DNA of 34,702 bases, taken from Myxococcales bacterium (GTDB lineage Bacteria; Myxococcota_A; Polyangia; Polyangiales; Polyangiaceae). Position 1 is the first letter of the stretch. Every line of letters starts with the position of its first letter. A model generated the notes under the pieces. It saw only the letters and a list, made by a program, of their open reading frames with translations, made no database searches and was not told where the DNA came from. Positions 14,943 through 23,559 of the stretch are shown piece after piece. A program made the position numbers and the translations under genes. The stretch covers positions 1 through 34,702 of the forward strand of contig JACPVJ010000203.1 of assembly GCA_016191785.1 (NCBI GenBank), given 5' to 3'.

Positions 14943-15733
14943 GGCGCCTCCTGCAAGAGCTGAGGCCACTGCGCGATGGGGACCGGCAAGTACCAGGCGA
15001 TCAGCTCGACCCGAGTCGGCGCGCCCAACTTCCCCGAGAGCGCCTTTCCGCGGCTTTGAAGGTCGACCTCGTTCGGTTGGGTATCCCGAATCAGCACACC
15101 GACGATGAGCAGATCCTTGCCTTCAGAGCCGAGATAGCGGCTGACCGCCTTCTCGTAGAGCTCGCGGTAGGGCTCGCCAAGGCATCGCGCGTGCAGCCAC
15201 TGCAGCAGCGAGCGCTGAATGTCGAGGCGCTTGGCACTCTCCTCGAGCTGCCAGGCCATCCCGCTGCCGCCGTACATCACATTCGGGGGCGCAGTTGCCT
15301 CCGACGAGGTCTTCACCTCACCGAAGAGTAAGAGCACAGTCTCGCCCTGGCGACAGAAGCCGACCAGATCCGTTCCCGGTAGGCTCGCTCGCGGCGTGCG
15401 CCTGTCTCGGACGGTGTTCCACGGCCAGTGCACCTCGCGGCCTGAATCCTGTTTGAGCGCGCACTCTGCAAGCGCTTCGCCGACTTCCCAACCTTCCGGC
15501 TCGGGCACGGCTTTGAGCACGCGCTCCACGAACTCCGTGGCCATGCCTGTCGTGGCGAGCCCCCGCAGGTCCGGCTCGAACGAAGCGGGCTCATCGACCA
15601 CACGCGGTCGCACGACATCGCGCACGAAGCCGACGAATCGCTTCGCATCGGCGACGTGTCGTCCCTCCCAGCAGGCACTACCGTGCTGCCCCTGGTACGA
15701 GATCGTCGAAGCGAGCGCGGAGGCAGACGTCAT
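14939..15733 (-). CDS. PD-(D/E)XK nuclease, HamA/DUF1837-like
   Basis: A 264-residue protein. Its core has an acidic helix 'WEVGEALAECALK' (about 82-94), then 'LPGTDLVGF' with D122, then 'LLLFGEVKTSSE' with E139 and K141. This spacing of E, D and ExK is the PD-(D/E)XK nuclease signature. The 'GE...TDxxGF...FGExK' order resembles DUF1837/HamA, the nuclease of Hachiman (AbpA in the AbpAB nomenclature), and its length fits that family. It precedes the helicase with a 4-nt ATGA overlap and follows hsdR with another, so the type I R-M and nuclease-helicase modules are physically coupled. The nuclease fold is well supported by motif. The HamA family assignment is from memory of the family pattern and needs profile confirmation. 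Confidence 0.7.
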   Translation of the reverse strand: MTSASALASTISYQGQHGSACWEGRHVADAKRFVGFVRDVVRPRVVDEPASFEPDLRGLATTGMATEFVERVLKAVPEPEGWEVGEALAECALKQDSGREVHWPWNTVRDRRTPRASLPGTDLVGFCRQGETVLLLFGEVKTSSEATAPPNVMYGGSGMAWQLEESAKRLDIQRSLLQWLHARCLGEPYRELYEKAVSRYLGSEGKDLLIVGVLIRDTQPNEVDLQSRGKALSGKLGAPTRVELIAWYLPVPIAQWPQLLQEAP

Positions 15734-18700
15734 GTCGCGCTCGCCTTCGTCCAGAAGTCCGACAGCAACTCGGCCTGCTGCAGCACCGTGTTCGTCGCGG
15801 CCTCCTGCTTGTCGGGCGGGTAGCCGTACTTGCGCAGGATCCGCTTCACAATGACGCGCAGCTTGGCACGGACCGATTCCTTCACGGTCCAGTCGATGGT
15901 GACGTTCTGCTTCACCGTGTCGACCAGCTCGCGCGCAATGGTGCGCAGCGTCTCGTCGCCCAGGACCTTGACGGCAGTGTCGCTGACCTCGAGCGCGTCG
16001 TAGAAGGCCAGCTCGTCGCTGCTGAGCCCGAGTTCCTCGCCCCGCTTCTGGGCGGCGCGCATCTCCTTCGCGAGCTCGATCAGCTCCTCGATGACCTGCG
16101 CGGCCTCGATGGCGCGGTTCTGGTAACGACGAACGGACTTCTCGAGGAGGACGGCGAAGGAGCGTGCCTGCACCAGGTTGTGCTTCGAGCGCGCCTTCAC
16201 TTCGTCGTTAAGGAGCTTCCGGAGCAGCTCGACCGCGAGGTTCCGGTGTTTCATCCCGCGCACGTCGGCGAGGAACTGGTCCGACAGGATCGAGATGTCG
16301 GGGTTCTTGAGGCCGGCCGCCGCGAAGATGTCGATGACCTGGTCGCTCACGATCGCCTTCGAGACGATTTGCCGGATGGCGTGGTCGATGTCGCCGGAGC
16401 CTTTCCGGTCCCCGACCTGCGTCTTGGCGATGGCCGTGCGGACGGCCTGGAAGAATCCGACGTCACCGCGAATGCGGATCGCCTCGTCGTGTGGCACGGC
16501 GAGCGCGAACGCCTTCGAAAGCTCGGTGACGACCTGGAGCAGCCGCTCCTTGCCGCTTTCCTGGGCGAGCACGTGCTCCTGCGCGGCGGGCAGCACCGAG
16601 AGGCGAGCGGCGGGAGAGCTGCTCGTCCACGCGCTCCAGTCGAAGCCGTGAAAGATGTCGCAGCACACTTCGTAGCGCTCGAGCATGAGCGCCACGGCCT
16701 CTTCCTGATCGAGCGCCGTCTCGCCCTGACCGCCGCTCTCGGTGTACGTGTGCAGGGCCTTCTTGAGCTGGTCGGCGAGCCCCAAGTAGTCCACGACGAG
16801 GCCGCCCGGTTTGTCCCGGAACACGCGGTTCACGCGCGCAATGGCCTGCATCAGGCCGTGCCCCTGCATCGGCTTATCGATGTACATCGTGTGCATGCAC
16901 GGCGCATCGAAGCCCGTGAGCCACATGTCGCGGACGATGACGAGCTTGAAGGGGTCGCTCGGGTTCTTGAACCGCTTGGCGAGCGCCTCGCGGCGCTGCT
17001 TGCTGCGGATGTGTTGTTGCCAGTCGCTCGGGTCGGACGCTGACCCGGTCGTCACGACCTTGATCGCGCCCTTGTCGTCGCTCTCGTCGTGCCAGTCGGA
17101 GCGAAGCGCGGTCAGCGCCCTGTAGAGGTCGACGCAGATCCGCCGACTCATGCAGACCAGCATCGCCTTGCCGTCCATGGCCTCTAGTCGAGCTTCGAAG
17201 TGCTCGACTAGGTCCTTCGCGATGAGCTGAACGCGCCGGTCGGTCCCGACGAGCGCCTCGAGCGCCGACCACTTCGTCTTCAGCTTCTCACGCCCTTCGA
17301 GCTCCTCGCCCTCGGTCAGCTCGTCGAAAGCCTCGTCGAGGTGCGGGCGCTCTTCCTCCTTGAGCTCCAGCTTGGCGAGGCGGCTCTCGTAGTAGATGGG
17401 CACCGTCGCGCCATCTTCGACCGCGCGCTGGATGTCGTAGACGCTGACGTAGTCCCCGAAGACCGAGCGCGTGTTCTTGTCGGCCGCGTCGATCGGCGTG
17501 CCGGTGAAGCCGATGAACGATGCGTTCGGCAGGGCGTCGCGCATGTGGCGCGCGAAGCCGTCGATGAAGTCGTATTGGCTGCGGTGGGCCTCGTCCGCGA
17601 CCACGACGATGTTCGAGCGTTCGGACAGCAGCGGGAACGTGTCGCCGCGCGTCTCCGGCATGAATTTCTGGATGGTCGTGAAGACCACGCCACCCGAGGC
17701 GACCTTGAGCAGCTCCCGCAGGTGGGCGCGATCCTTGGCTTGCTCGGGGCTCTGGCGCAGGAGGTCCTTGCAGCGCGCGAACGTGCCGAAGAGCTGTTCG
17801 TCGAGATCGTTCCGATCGGTGAGCAAGATGAGCGTCGGGTTCTGCATCGCCGGGTGCAGCACGACGCGGCCCGCGTAGAAGGCCATCGTGAGACTCTTGC
17901 CCGACCCCTGCGTGTGCCAGACCACGCCGACGCGACGGTCGCCCTGCGGGCGCGAGGCCGAGATCGTGGCGTCCAGCGCTCGCGCCACGGCGTGGAACTG
18001 ATGGTAGCCCGCCATCTTCTTGATGGCAGTGTCCCCGTCGTCCTCGAACACGATGAAGTAGCGGAGCAGGTCGAGGAGCCGCCGCTTGTCGAACACGCCG
18101 CGGATCAGCACCTCGAGCTGGCTCATCGTCTTGGACGCGAGCGCCTCGCCCTCGATGGTGCGCCAGGGCAAAAAGCGCTCCTTGTTCGACGAGAGCGTGC
18201 CGATGCGCGCTTCGAGCCCATCGCTGATGACGAGCAGCTCGTTGAAGACGAAGAGCGACGGCAGCTCCTGCTTGTAGGTCTGGAGCTGCTGGAACGCGCT
18301 CCAGATGGTCGCGTTCTCGCTCGCCGCGTTCTTCAGCTCGATGACGGCGATCGGTAGGCCATTCAGGAACACGACGACGTCGGGGCGTCGGTTGTGGCCG
18401 CCCTCGCTGACGGTGAGCTGGTTGACGACCAGCCAGTCGTTGTTCTCGAGCACGTCGAAATCGACGACGCGCACCGGATCGTAGCCGATGGTGCCATCGG
18501 CGCGCAGGTACTCCACGCTGACGCCGTTCACGAGGTAGTAGGGCAGCTCGTGGTTCGCATCGACCGGCTGGGGCGACGAGATCCGCGTGAGCTTACGGAA
18601 CGCCTCGTCGAGTCCTTCGCGTGAAACCGCGGGATTCAGCCGCGCGAGCGCGTCGCGCAAGCGGCCGTCGAGCACGACGTCGGCGTAGGTCCGCCGCTCC

Positions 18701-18810
18701 TGGCCGGGCTCGCCGGGCGCGATCGAGGGTCCTCCTGTGATCGTGTACCCGAGCGCCTCGAACCAGGCGAGGGCCGCCTGCTCGACGACAGATTCGGTGA
18801 ACCCGCTCAT
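15730..18810 (-). CDS. hsdR: Type I restriction enzyme, R (motor/nuclease) subunit
   Basis: A 1026-residue HsdR of usual length. The N-terminal nuclease has 'NRRPDVVVFLNGLPIAVIELK', giving D144, E158 and K160 of the PD-(D/E)XK site. The translocase has Walker A 'TQGSGKS' (300-306), 'DEAH' (406-409), 'FTGTP', and the later 'IVRDMWLTGFDAP' and 'QAIARVNRVF' motifs. The C-terminal helical domain contacts the methylase core in the family. It should translocate DNA and cut unmodified targets in complex with HsdM and HsdS. The ATG at 18810 follows a good ribosome site (AAGGGGAAG) and was chosen over the upstream extension, which lacks conserved residues. A 28-nt gap from the upstream Abi gene makes this the only non-overlapping junction in the operon. 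Confidence 0.95.
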   Translation of the reverse strand: MSGFTESVVEQAALAWFEALGYTITGGPSIAPGEPGQERRTYADVVLDGRLRDALARLNPAVSREGLDEAFRKLTRISSPQPVDANHELPYYLVNGVSVEYLRADGTIGYDPVRVVDFDVLENNDWLVVNQLTVSEGGHNRRPDVVVFLNGLPIAVIELKNAASENATIWSAFQQLQTYKQELPSLFVFNELLVISDGLEARIGTLSSNKERFLPWRTIEGEALASKTMSQLEVLIRGVFDKRRLLDLLRYFIVFEDDGDTAIKKMAGYHQFHAVARALDATISASRPQGDRRVGVVWHTQGSGKSLTMAFYAGRVVLHPAMQNPTLILLTDRNDLDEQLFGTFARCKDLLRQSPEQAKDRAHLRELLKVASGGVVFTTIQKFMPETRGDTFPLLSERSNIVVVADEAHRSQYDFIDGFARHMRDALPNASFIGFTGTPIDAADKNTRSVFGDYVSVYDIQRAVEDGATVPIYYESRLAKLELKEEERPHLDEAFDELTEGEELEGREKLKTKWSALEALVGTDRRVQLIAKDLVEHFEARLEAMDGKAMLVCMSRRICVDLYRALTALRSDWHDESDDKGAIKVVTTGSASDPSDWQQHIRSKQRREALAKRFKNPSDPFKLVIVRDMWLTGFDAPCMHTMYIDKPMQGHGLMQAIARVNRVFRDKPGGLVVDYLGLADQLKKALHTYTESGGQGETALDQEEAVALMLERYEVCCDIFHGFDWSAWTSSSPAARLSVLPAAQEHVLAQESGKERLLQVVTELSKAFALAVPHDEAIRIRGDVGFFQAVRTAIAKTQVGDRKGSGDIDHAIRQIVSKAIVSDQVIDIFAAAGLKNPDISILSDQFLADVRGMKHRNLAVELLRKLLNDEVKARSKHNLVQARSFAVLLEKSVRRYQNRAIEAAQVIEELIELAKEMRAAQKRGEELGLSSDELAFYDALEVSDTAVKVLGDETLRTIARELVDTVKQNVTIDWTVKESVRAKLRVIVKRILRKYGYPPDKQEAATNTVLQQAELLSDFWTKASAT

Positions 18811-18838
18811 GGCGTCTTCCCCTTGCGACACGTGCGGG

Positions 18839-19654
18839 TCATCGCGCCGCCTCCAACTTCGACGAGGCAGACAACAGCCCCCGCTCGCGCTGCACAAGGT
18901 AGGACTCCACGAGGAACGTCGCGACGGTCTTCGCCGCGTTCACGATCACGCGGGCGTGGTGCGCCTCGGGCTTCCGCTCGCGGGCGTGACCGTCGCTCAT
19001 CTTGTTGCGGATGGGCGCGAGGCCGTTGACCACCTGCACGAGCCCGCGCGCGACTTGCTTGAAGTTGTCGTCGAGGTCGGCCCGCTCGTCGTCGATGCGT
19101 AGCTGCTTGGCCACGGCCTTGAACTGCTTCGGCAGATCGCCCTTGTAGTCCCCCGGCGCTCCAACGAGCTGCTTCTCCAGTTCGACGAGCACAGCCTCTA
19201 GCATCGTCCGTGCGGCGGTAATGGCGCCCTCGAGATCCGCAGCCGAGAGGCGCTGGTCGATCTTGATCTCGAGCTCGTGAACGTATGCGAGGCTCAGCAC
19301 ATCGACCGCCCGAGTGACCGGCAGCATCGCCACCTGCGCCTTCCGCAGACGGGCGACCAAGTTCTTCACCTTCACGATGTTGGACGAGGCTTCATCGCCG
19401 TCGCGTGTACCTCGATGATCGAGAAGCGCCTCCAACGCCTGTGCGACCCGCGGAGCATCGGACGACCTCAGAAAGGCGCGCAGCCTGTTGGCCTTCGAGC
19501 CTTCGGGGAACTCCTGGTCGATGTCGATGCCGAGGTCGGCGAAGAACTCAGCGAACGTGCGGTTGCTGAAGTCGAGCACGTAGCCACTGCCCATTCCGAA
19601 GATGTCTTCGACGGCTCGCAGGTCCATTGCACTGACGGTGGGCGGCGTGGTCAT
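18839..19654 (-). CDS. Abi_C-domain protein (abortive-infection/HEPN-like), downstream copy
   Basis: A 271-residue protein. The N-terminal module (about 10-75) contains 'GSGYVLDFSNRTFAEFFADL', which I know from bacterial proteins that carry a C-terminal Abi_C domain. The C-terminal domain (about 140-265) contains 'LAPIRNKMSDGHARERKPE' with R216-N217 and H223, the RN...H core of Abi_C and similar to the active-site pattern of HEPN ribonucleases. It then continues with the 'AKTVATFLVESY' helix. The start at 19654 overlaps the preceding paralogue by 4 nt; M10 is another possible start. It lies inside the hsd operon between hsdS and hsdR, a position that recalls PrrC, the anticodon nuclease inside the EcoprrI hsd locus. 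A guard or suicide RNase role is inference. Confidence 0.8.
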   Translation of the reverse strand: MTTPPTVSAMDLRAVEDIFGMGSGYVLDFSNRTFAEFFADLGIDIDQEFPEGSKANRLRAFLRSSDAPRVAQALEALLDHRGTRDGDEASSNIVKVKNLVARLRKAQVAMLPVTRAVDVLSLAYVHELEIKIDQRLSAADLEGAITAARTMLEAVLVELEKQLVGAPGDYKGDLPKQFKAVAKQLRIDDERADLDDNFKQVARGLVQVVNGLAPIRNKMSDGHARERKPEAHHARVIVNAAKTVATFLVESYLVQRERGLLSASSKLEAAR

Positions 19655-20355
19655 GGCAGCCTCTCGACCGCGGCGCTCGCGCCATTCTCTTCGGAAGCCT
19701 CGAACGAGGCGAGCGCGTCGCGGTACGCCTCATGGTCGACGCGAAAGAGGACCTCGCTCGCTCGGAAGCTCAGGTCGAAGATCTGAACGCTGCTGTGCGC
19801 GTCGTCGACGTAGTCGTTGAAGTCCGCGTGATCCTCGAACCGTAAGGGCACGGTCCTCTGAACGGCTCGATCCTGTTGGTGCGTCGCGTGCAGGAACCCG
19901 ACGATCGTGTCGGCAGCCTGCGCCGCCAAGATCGCCTGGACGCTCTCCATCCGAGGCCGCGATCCGTCTGACCCATGTGAGGCGAAGCCGAAGTCGTTGC
20001 GCAGCTCGCAGACGCCCTGCAGCGCCGTGTGGAGACCGTTGACCGTCTGCTTGAGGCTCTTGTGTCCGCCGGAACTGCTAGCGGAAGGCGGCGAAAGCGG
20101 CAGAAAGGTTGTGACGGTCTTGAACAGCTTGGGCAGGTCGTCATCCGAGGCGTACGGCTGCTGTCGCTCGGTAAGAATCGTTCGGCATGCACTCTCCACG
20201 AGCGTCTTCGCGAGATCGAAGGCGAGACCTGGGTTCTCCACCACGGCGCGTTCGAGCGCCGTCACCTGCTCTTCGACGTGAGCGAGGCCCTGGGCCATCG
20301 CGGCTCGTGCGCCGCGCATGACGAACGCATCGGGAACCGGGAGGGGGTCGGCCAT
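19651..20355 (-). CDS. Abi_C-like protein, upstream copy
   Basis: A 234-residue protein sharing layout with the next gene: a helix 'AFDLAKTLVESACRTIL', then 'DLPKLFKTVTTFLP', then 'LHTALQGVCELRNDFGFASHG' with R119-N120 and H127-G128, then the helix 'AQAADTIVGFL'. This is the Abi_C/HEPN-like pattern. The last 75 residues are a separate extension with no assignment. The N-terminal 'VLDFSNRTF' module of the neighbour is missing, so it is a diverged paralogue and not a simple duplicate. The ATG overlaps the hsdS stop by 1 nt (TGATG), and the stop overlaps the neighbour's start by 4 nt. The pair may form a hetero-oligomer held in check by the R-M complex (inference). Confidence 0.7.
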   Translation of the reverse strand: MADPLPVPDAFVMRGARAAMAQGLAHVEEQVTALERAVVENPGLAFDLAKTLVESACRTILTERQQPYASDDDLPKLFKTVTTFLPLSPPSASSSGGHKSLKQTVNGLHTALQGVCELRNDFGFASHGSDGSRPRMESVQAILAAQAADTIVGFLHATHQQDRAVQRTVPLRFEDHADFNDYVDDAHSSVQIFDLSFRASEVLFRVDHEAYRDALASFEASEENGASAAVERLP

Positions 20356-21647
20356 CAGGGCTCTCCTCCCGCATCGGCCACCGCCCCAACCTCAATGGCA
20401 CCCGAAAGCAGGCGCGGGAGAAGCTCGTCTCGAGTACGCGCGAGACTCCGTGACTGCTGCTCGTTGGTGACAATGCGTCGGTACAGTCCATCGGCGAGGG
20501 CGTGGAAGGCGTCAAGCACCGGCTCGGAAGGACGAACGAGTTGGATGGGACGGAAGTTCGACTTGCTGATTTCTAGGAAGGTCGAGCCGTTGGCGCGGCT
20601 GACGATCTCCTCGTGCGCAGCCTCAGCCCATCGCAAGAGGAACTGGGCGGAGACACCGGGCTGCGGCTTCATCGCGATGAAGCCCTGGTTCACCGCGAGA
20701 GGCACTTCCGCGATGCCGAGGTATCCGATGGGGGCCCGCGACGAGAGAAGAACCGTGCCCACCGGGAGAAGACCGCTGCTGATCTGACGAAGGCCTTCGT
20801 CGGTGATCTTGCGCTCGGTCGTCGCGATGACAGGCGTCGCGAGAGCCGAAAGATCCTTCGGCGTCGCCCAGTGATGGACGCCGTCGTCCCAGTAAGCGGG
20901 CTCCTTCGTGCTCGGAGTGCTGCCTCCGACGATCTCGGCGAGGTCTCCGATGGAGGCCACGGACCACCCCTTTGGTATGTCGCCCAGCGCCGACTCGACA
21001 AGCTCACTCGGGAACAACTTCGCGGTGTCGGCGTCCATGCCACTCGGGGCGCGCCCTTCCGCCTTCGCGCGCACGGGGTCGAAGTCGACGAACCACGACG
21101 TGAACAGCGCCCGTGCCATCGCCTCGAGTGTCGCGTTCAGCTTGCGGTTCAGCTCCATCTTGTCGTCGAGCGCGCCGAGGATGCGGGCGATCTCACGCTG
21201 CGCGGCAAGGGGCGGCACCGGGAAGAACTGCGAACCGAACGTGTCTCTACTCAAGGACGGATTCGATGTGCCGTCCTTCAGGTGATTGAGCCCGACGTAC
21301 TTGACGAGGTAGTACGCGAACTTCAGGTCCACGTCGTCGCGTAGAGGTTTGAGCGAGTAGGCGGTGTCGATGACCCAGTAGTCCGAGTCGACCCACTCGA
21401 CACCAAGCGGCCCTTGCCCCTTGCGCCCGCACACGACACCAGGCCCCTCGAAGAGAGCCGTGTCGTGACTTCCGCAGCGCCCATTTGTTCCGAAAACGGG
21501 AACGGTCCCTGGGCGTCTACTCGTCTCGACAAGCGCCTTGCCATATCGAAGCTCGAAGAGAATACTCGAGCGAACAAGCGGCCACTGGACCGAGTTCGGC
21601 GCAAAGCCCCGCGCCAACGTCGCGCCGAGGAACTCTTTAGCCCCCAT
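20355..21647 (-). CDS. hsdS: Type I R-M specificity subunit
   Basis: A 430-residue HsdS with two target-recognition domains and two conserved helical spacers. Central spacer: 'PPLAAQREIARILGALDDKM' followed by 'TLEAMARALFTSWFVDFDPV'. The second TRD starts at 'IPKGWSVASIGDLAEI', with 'LLSSRAPIGYLGI' and 'NQGFIAM'. The distal spacer ends 'RTRDELLPRLLSGAIEV'. The first TRD begins at about residue 20 and contains 'VFGTNGRCG'. It sets the sequence that the complex methylates and restricts; the target cannot be read from sequence by eye. I use the ATG at 21647, which overlaps hsdM by 11 nt; a TTG at 21653 is an alternative. Length is normal and both halves look intact. Confidence 0.93.
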   Translation of the reverse strand: MGAKEFLGATLARGFAPNSVQWPLVRSSILFELRYGKALVETSRRPGTVPVFGTNGRCGSHDTALFEGPGVVCGRKGQGPLGVEWVDSDYWVIDTAYSLKPLRDDVDLKFAYYLVKYVGLNHLKDGTSNPSLSRDTFGSQFFPVPPLAAQREIARILGALDDKMELNRKLNATLEAMARALFTSWFVDFDPVRAKAEGRAPSGMDADTAKLFPSELVESALGDIPKGWSVASIGDLAEIVGGSTPSTKEPAYWDDGVHHWATPKDLSALATPVIATTERKITDEGLRQISSGLLPVGTVLLSSRAPIGYLGIAEVPLAVNQGFIAMKPQPGVSAQFLLRWAEAAHEEIVSRANGSTFLEISKSNFRPIQLVRPSEPVLDAFHALADGLYRRIVTNEQQSRSLARTRDELLPRLLSGAIEVGAVADAGGEP

Positions 21648-23283
21648 ACCCAAGCCCCCGCAGGTTCTTCCGGATCTCCTTCTCCAGTCTCGCCCCCTCC
21701 GCGAACTGCTCCTCGAGCGTCGCCACGAGGCGCTTCATCTTCTCGTCGAAGGGCTCGCCGTCGTCCTCGACTTCTTCGGCGCCGACGTAGCGGCCGGGCG
21801 TGAGCACGAAGTGATGTGAGGCGATCTCATCCGTCGTCGCGCTCTTGCAGAAGCCCGCTACGTCCTCGTACTTGCCCGCGCCGTCACCGCGCCAGCGATG
21901 GCACGTGTCGACGATCTTCGCGATGTCATCGTCGGAGAGCTCGCGATGCACTCGGTCGACGAGCGTGCCGAGCTTGCGCGCGTCGATGAACAGAGTCTCT
22001 TTCTGGCGGTTGCGCATCTTCTTGCCGCGACCACCGAGGCCGTTCTTCTTGTCGCGCGCGAGAAACCAGAGGCAGACGGGGATCTGCGTCGAGTAGAAGA
22101 GCTGTCCCGGCAGCGCGACCATGCAGTCGACGAGGTCCGCCTCGATGATGGCCTTGCGGATGTCGCCCTCGCCCGACTGCTGCGACGACATGCTGCCGTT
22201 CGCGAGCACGAAGCCCGCGATGCCCGTGGGCGCGAGGTGGTGGAGGAAGTGCTGCACCCAGGCGAAGTTCGCGTTGCCCGCGGGCGGCACGCCGTACTTC
22301 CAGCGCACGTCTTCCTTGAGGCGCGGCTGGCCCCAGTCGCTGTCGTTGAACGGCGGGTTCGCGAGGACGTAGTCGGCCTTGAGGTCCTTGTGGCCGTCGG
22401 CGTGGAAGGTGTCGCCGTGCACGATGTTGGCGTCGATGCCGCGGATCGCGAGGTTCAGCTTCGCGAGGCGCCACGTCGTGTGGTTCGACTCCTGGCCATA
22501 GATGCTAATGTCGCCGACGCGCCCGCCGTGGGCCTCGACGAACTTCTCGCTAGAGATGAACATGCCGCCCGATCCGCAAGCCGGGTCGAAGACACGCCCC
22601 TTGTAGGGCGCGAGCATCTCGACCAGCACGCGCACCACGCCGCGCGGCGTGTAGAACTGGCCGCCGTTCTTGCCCTCGGCGGCGGCGAACTTGGTGAGGA
22701 AGTACTCGTAGACGCGGCCGAGCACATCGCGCGCCCGGTTCTCCCGGTCGCCGAGGCCGATGGTACCGACGAGGTCGATCAGCTCACCCAGGCGCGTCTT
22801 GTCCAGCCCAGGCCGCCCGTAGTCTTTCTGCAACACGCCCTTGAGCGTCGGGTTCTGGGCCTCGAGGGCGACCATCGCGTCGTCGACGAGCTTGCCGATC
22901 GTGGCCTGCTTCGCGTTGCCCTGGAGGTGGTTCCAGCGCGCCTCCTTCGGCACCCAGTAGATGTTGTCGGCACGGTACTCGTCGGGATCTTCTGGGTCAG
23001 CGCCCGACTTCTTGTCGGCCGTGAGCGCCGCGTGCTTCTCCTCGAACGCGTCCGAGATGTACTTGAGGAAGATGAGCCCGAGGACGACGTGCTTGTACTC
23101 GGCCGCGTCCATGTTGTTGCGGAGCTTGTCCGCCATCTGCCAGAGCTTCTCTTCGAAGCCCACCACGGCATCGGACGTGGAGCCGTTCTTCGTGCTCGCC
23201 CGCTTCGAGTCGGGTGCGGGCTCGCTCGCCGCAGCCTTGGGCGGTCGCCCGCGCTTCTTGTTGTCTGTGTCACGCGTCGCCAT
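21637..23283 (-). CDS. hsdM: Type I R-M N6-adenine methylase subunit
   Basis: A 548-residue HsdM. The N-terminal helical HsdM_N domain includes 'EEKLWQMADKLRNNMDAAEYK' and 'LIFLKYISDAF'. The catalytic domain has 'GGQFYTPRGVVRVLVEML', the SAM motif I 'FDPACGSGG' (232-240) and motif IV 'NPPF' (309-312), which marks N6-adenine methylation. The first 35 residues are Lys/Arg-rich with 'RGRPPKA', an AT-hook-like patch. The ATG at 23283 is preceded by a G-rich ribosome site; a GTG six codons earlier is possible. It overlaps the HTH gene by 14 nt. It should modify host DNA and, with HsdS and HsdR, form the restriction complex. Confidence 0.95.
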   Translation of the reverse strand: MATRDTDNKKRGRPPKAAASEPAPDSKRASTKNGSTSDAVVGFEEKLWQMADKLRNNMDAAEYKHVVLGLIFLKYISDAFEEKHAALTADKKSGADPEDPDEYRADNIYWVPKEARWNHLQGNAKQATIGKLVDDAMVALEAQNPTLKGVLQKDYGRPGLDKTRLGELIDLVGTIGLGDRENRARDVLGRVYEYFLTKFAAAEGKNGGQFYTPRGVVRVLVEMLAPYKGRVFDPACGSGGMFISSEKFVEAHGGRVGDISIYGQESNHTTWRLAKLNLAIRGIDANIVHGDTFHADGHKDLKADYVLANPPFNDSDWGQPRLKEDVRWKYGVPPAGNANFAWVQHFLHHLAPTGIAGFVLANGSMSSQQSGEGDIRKAIIEADLVDCMVALPGQLFYSTQIPVCLWFLARDKKNGLGGRGKKMRNRQKETLFIDARKLGTLVDRVHRELSDDDIAKIVDTCHRWRGDGAGKYEDVAGFCKSATTDEIASHHFVLTPGRYVGAEEVEDDGEPFDEKMKRLVATLEEQFAEGARLEKEIRKNLRGLGYGG

Positions 23284-23470
23284 CACGTCCCCCGTCCCCA
23301 CCGCGCGGCTGCGCGTCGATCCACTGGTCGAGCTCGGTACGCTTGATGCGCCACTGGCCCCGAATCTTGAAAGCCGGAATCTCGCCGGCCTGCGCCATGG
23401 CGTAGACGGTCTTCTCCGCGAGCTTGAGCAGCGCAGCGACCTCCTTGATGGTCAGGACCTCGTCAGGCAT
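23270..23470 (-). CDS. Small HTH protein (excisionase/MerR-like fold), first operon gene
   Basis: A 66-residue winged-helix protein: 'LTIKEVAALLKLAEKTVYAM' is the helix-turn-helix, followed by 'IPAFKIRGQWRIKRTELDQW', the wing and last helix typical of excisionase-family (HTH_17) proteins. The ATG at 23470 has a GGAG site 7 nt upstream. The frame extends 14 codons further, but that part overlaps promoter DNA and lacks the fold. Such proteins commonly precede hsdM. Here the promoter upstream carries an inverted repeat, so it may be an autoregulator of the operon (inference). A recombination directionality factor is an alternative, given the recombinase next door. Confidence 0.85.
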   Translation of the reverse strand: MPDEVLTIKEVAALLKLAEKTVYAMAQAGEIPAFKIRGQWRIKRTELDQWIDAQPRGGDGGRDGDA

Positions 23471-23530
23471 CCGGGCTCCAGGTTGGGTGGCGCGTAGGGC
23501 TAGCGGCGGCATCAGACTCCAAGGGGCGCC

Positions 23531-23559
23531 ATTCTATGCCACGGCCTCGGCCGGCTCAA
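23531..23559 (-). promoter_or_regulatory. Sigma70-like promoter of the defence operon with operator-like repeat
   Basis: On the minus strand TTGAGC (23554-23559) and TAGAAT (23531-23536) are 17 bp apart, close to consensus, with initiation expected near 23524 and a leader of about 55 nt. The spacer contains an inverted repeat, CGGCC (23542-23546) and GGCCG (23549-23553) around 2 bp, which touches the -35 box. That suits a repressor site. The match is direct; its use as a promoter and operator is inferred. Confidence 0.6.

Noticed and set aside
21898..23346. Plus-strand open frame of 482 codons opposite hsdM
   Set aside because: The hsdM motifs (DPACGSGG, NPPF) are on the minus strand; this frame has no recognisable domain.
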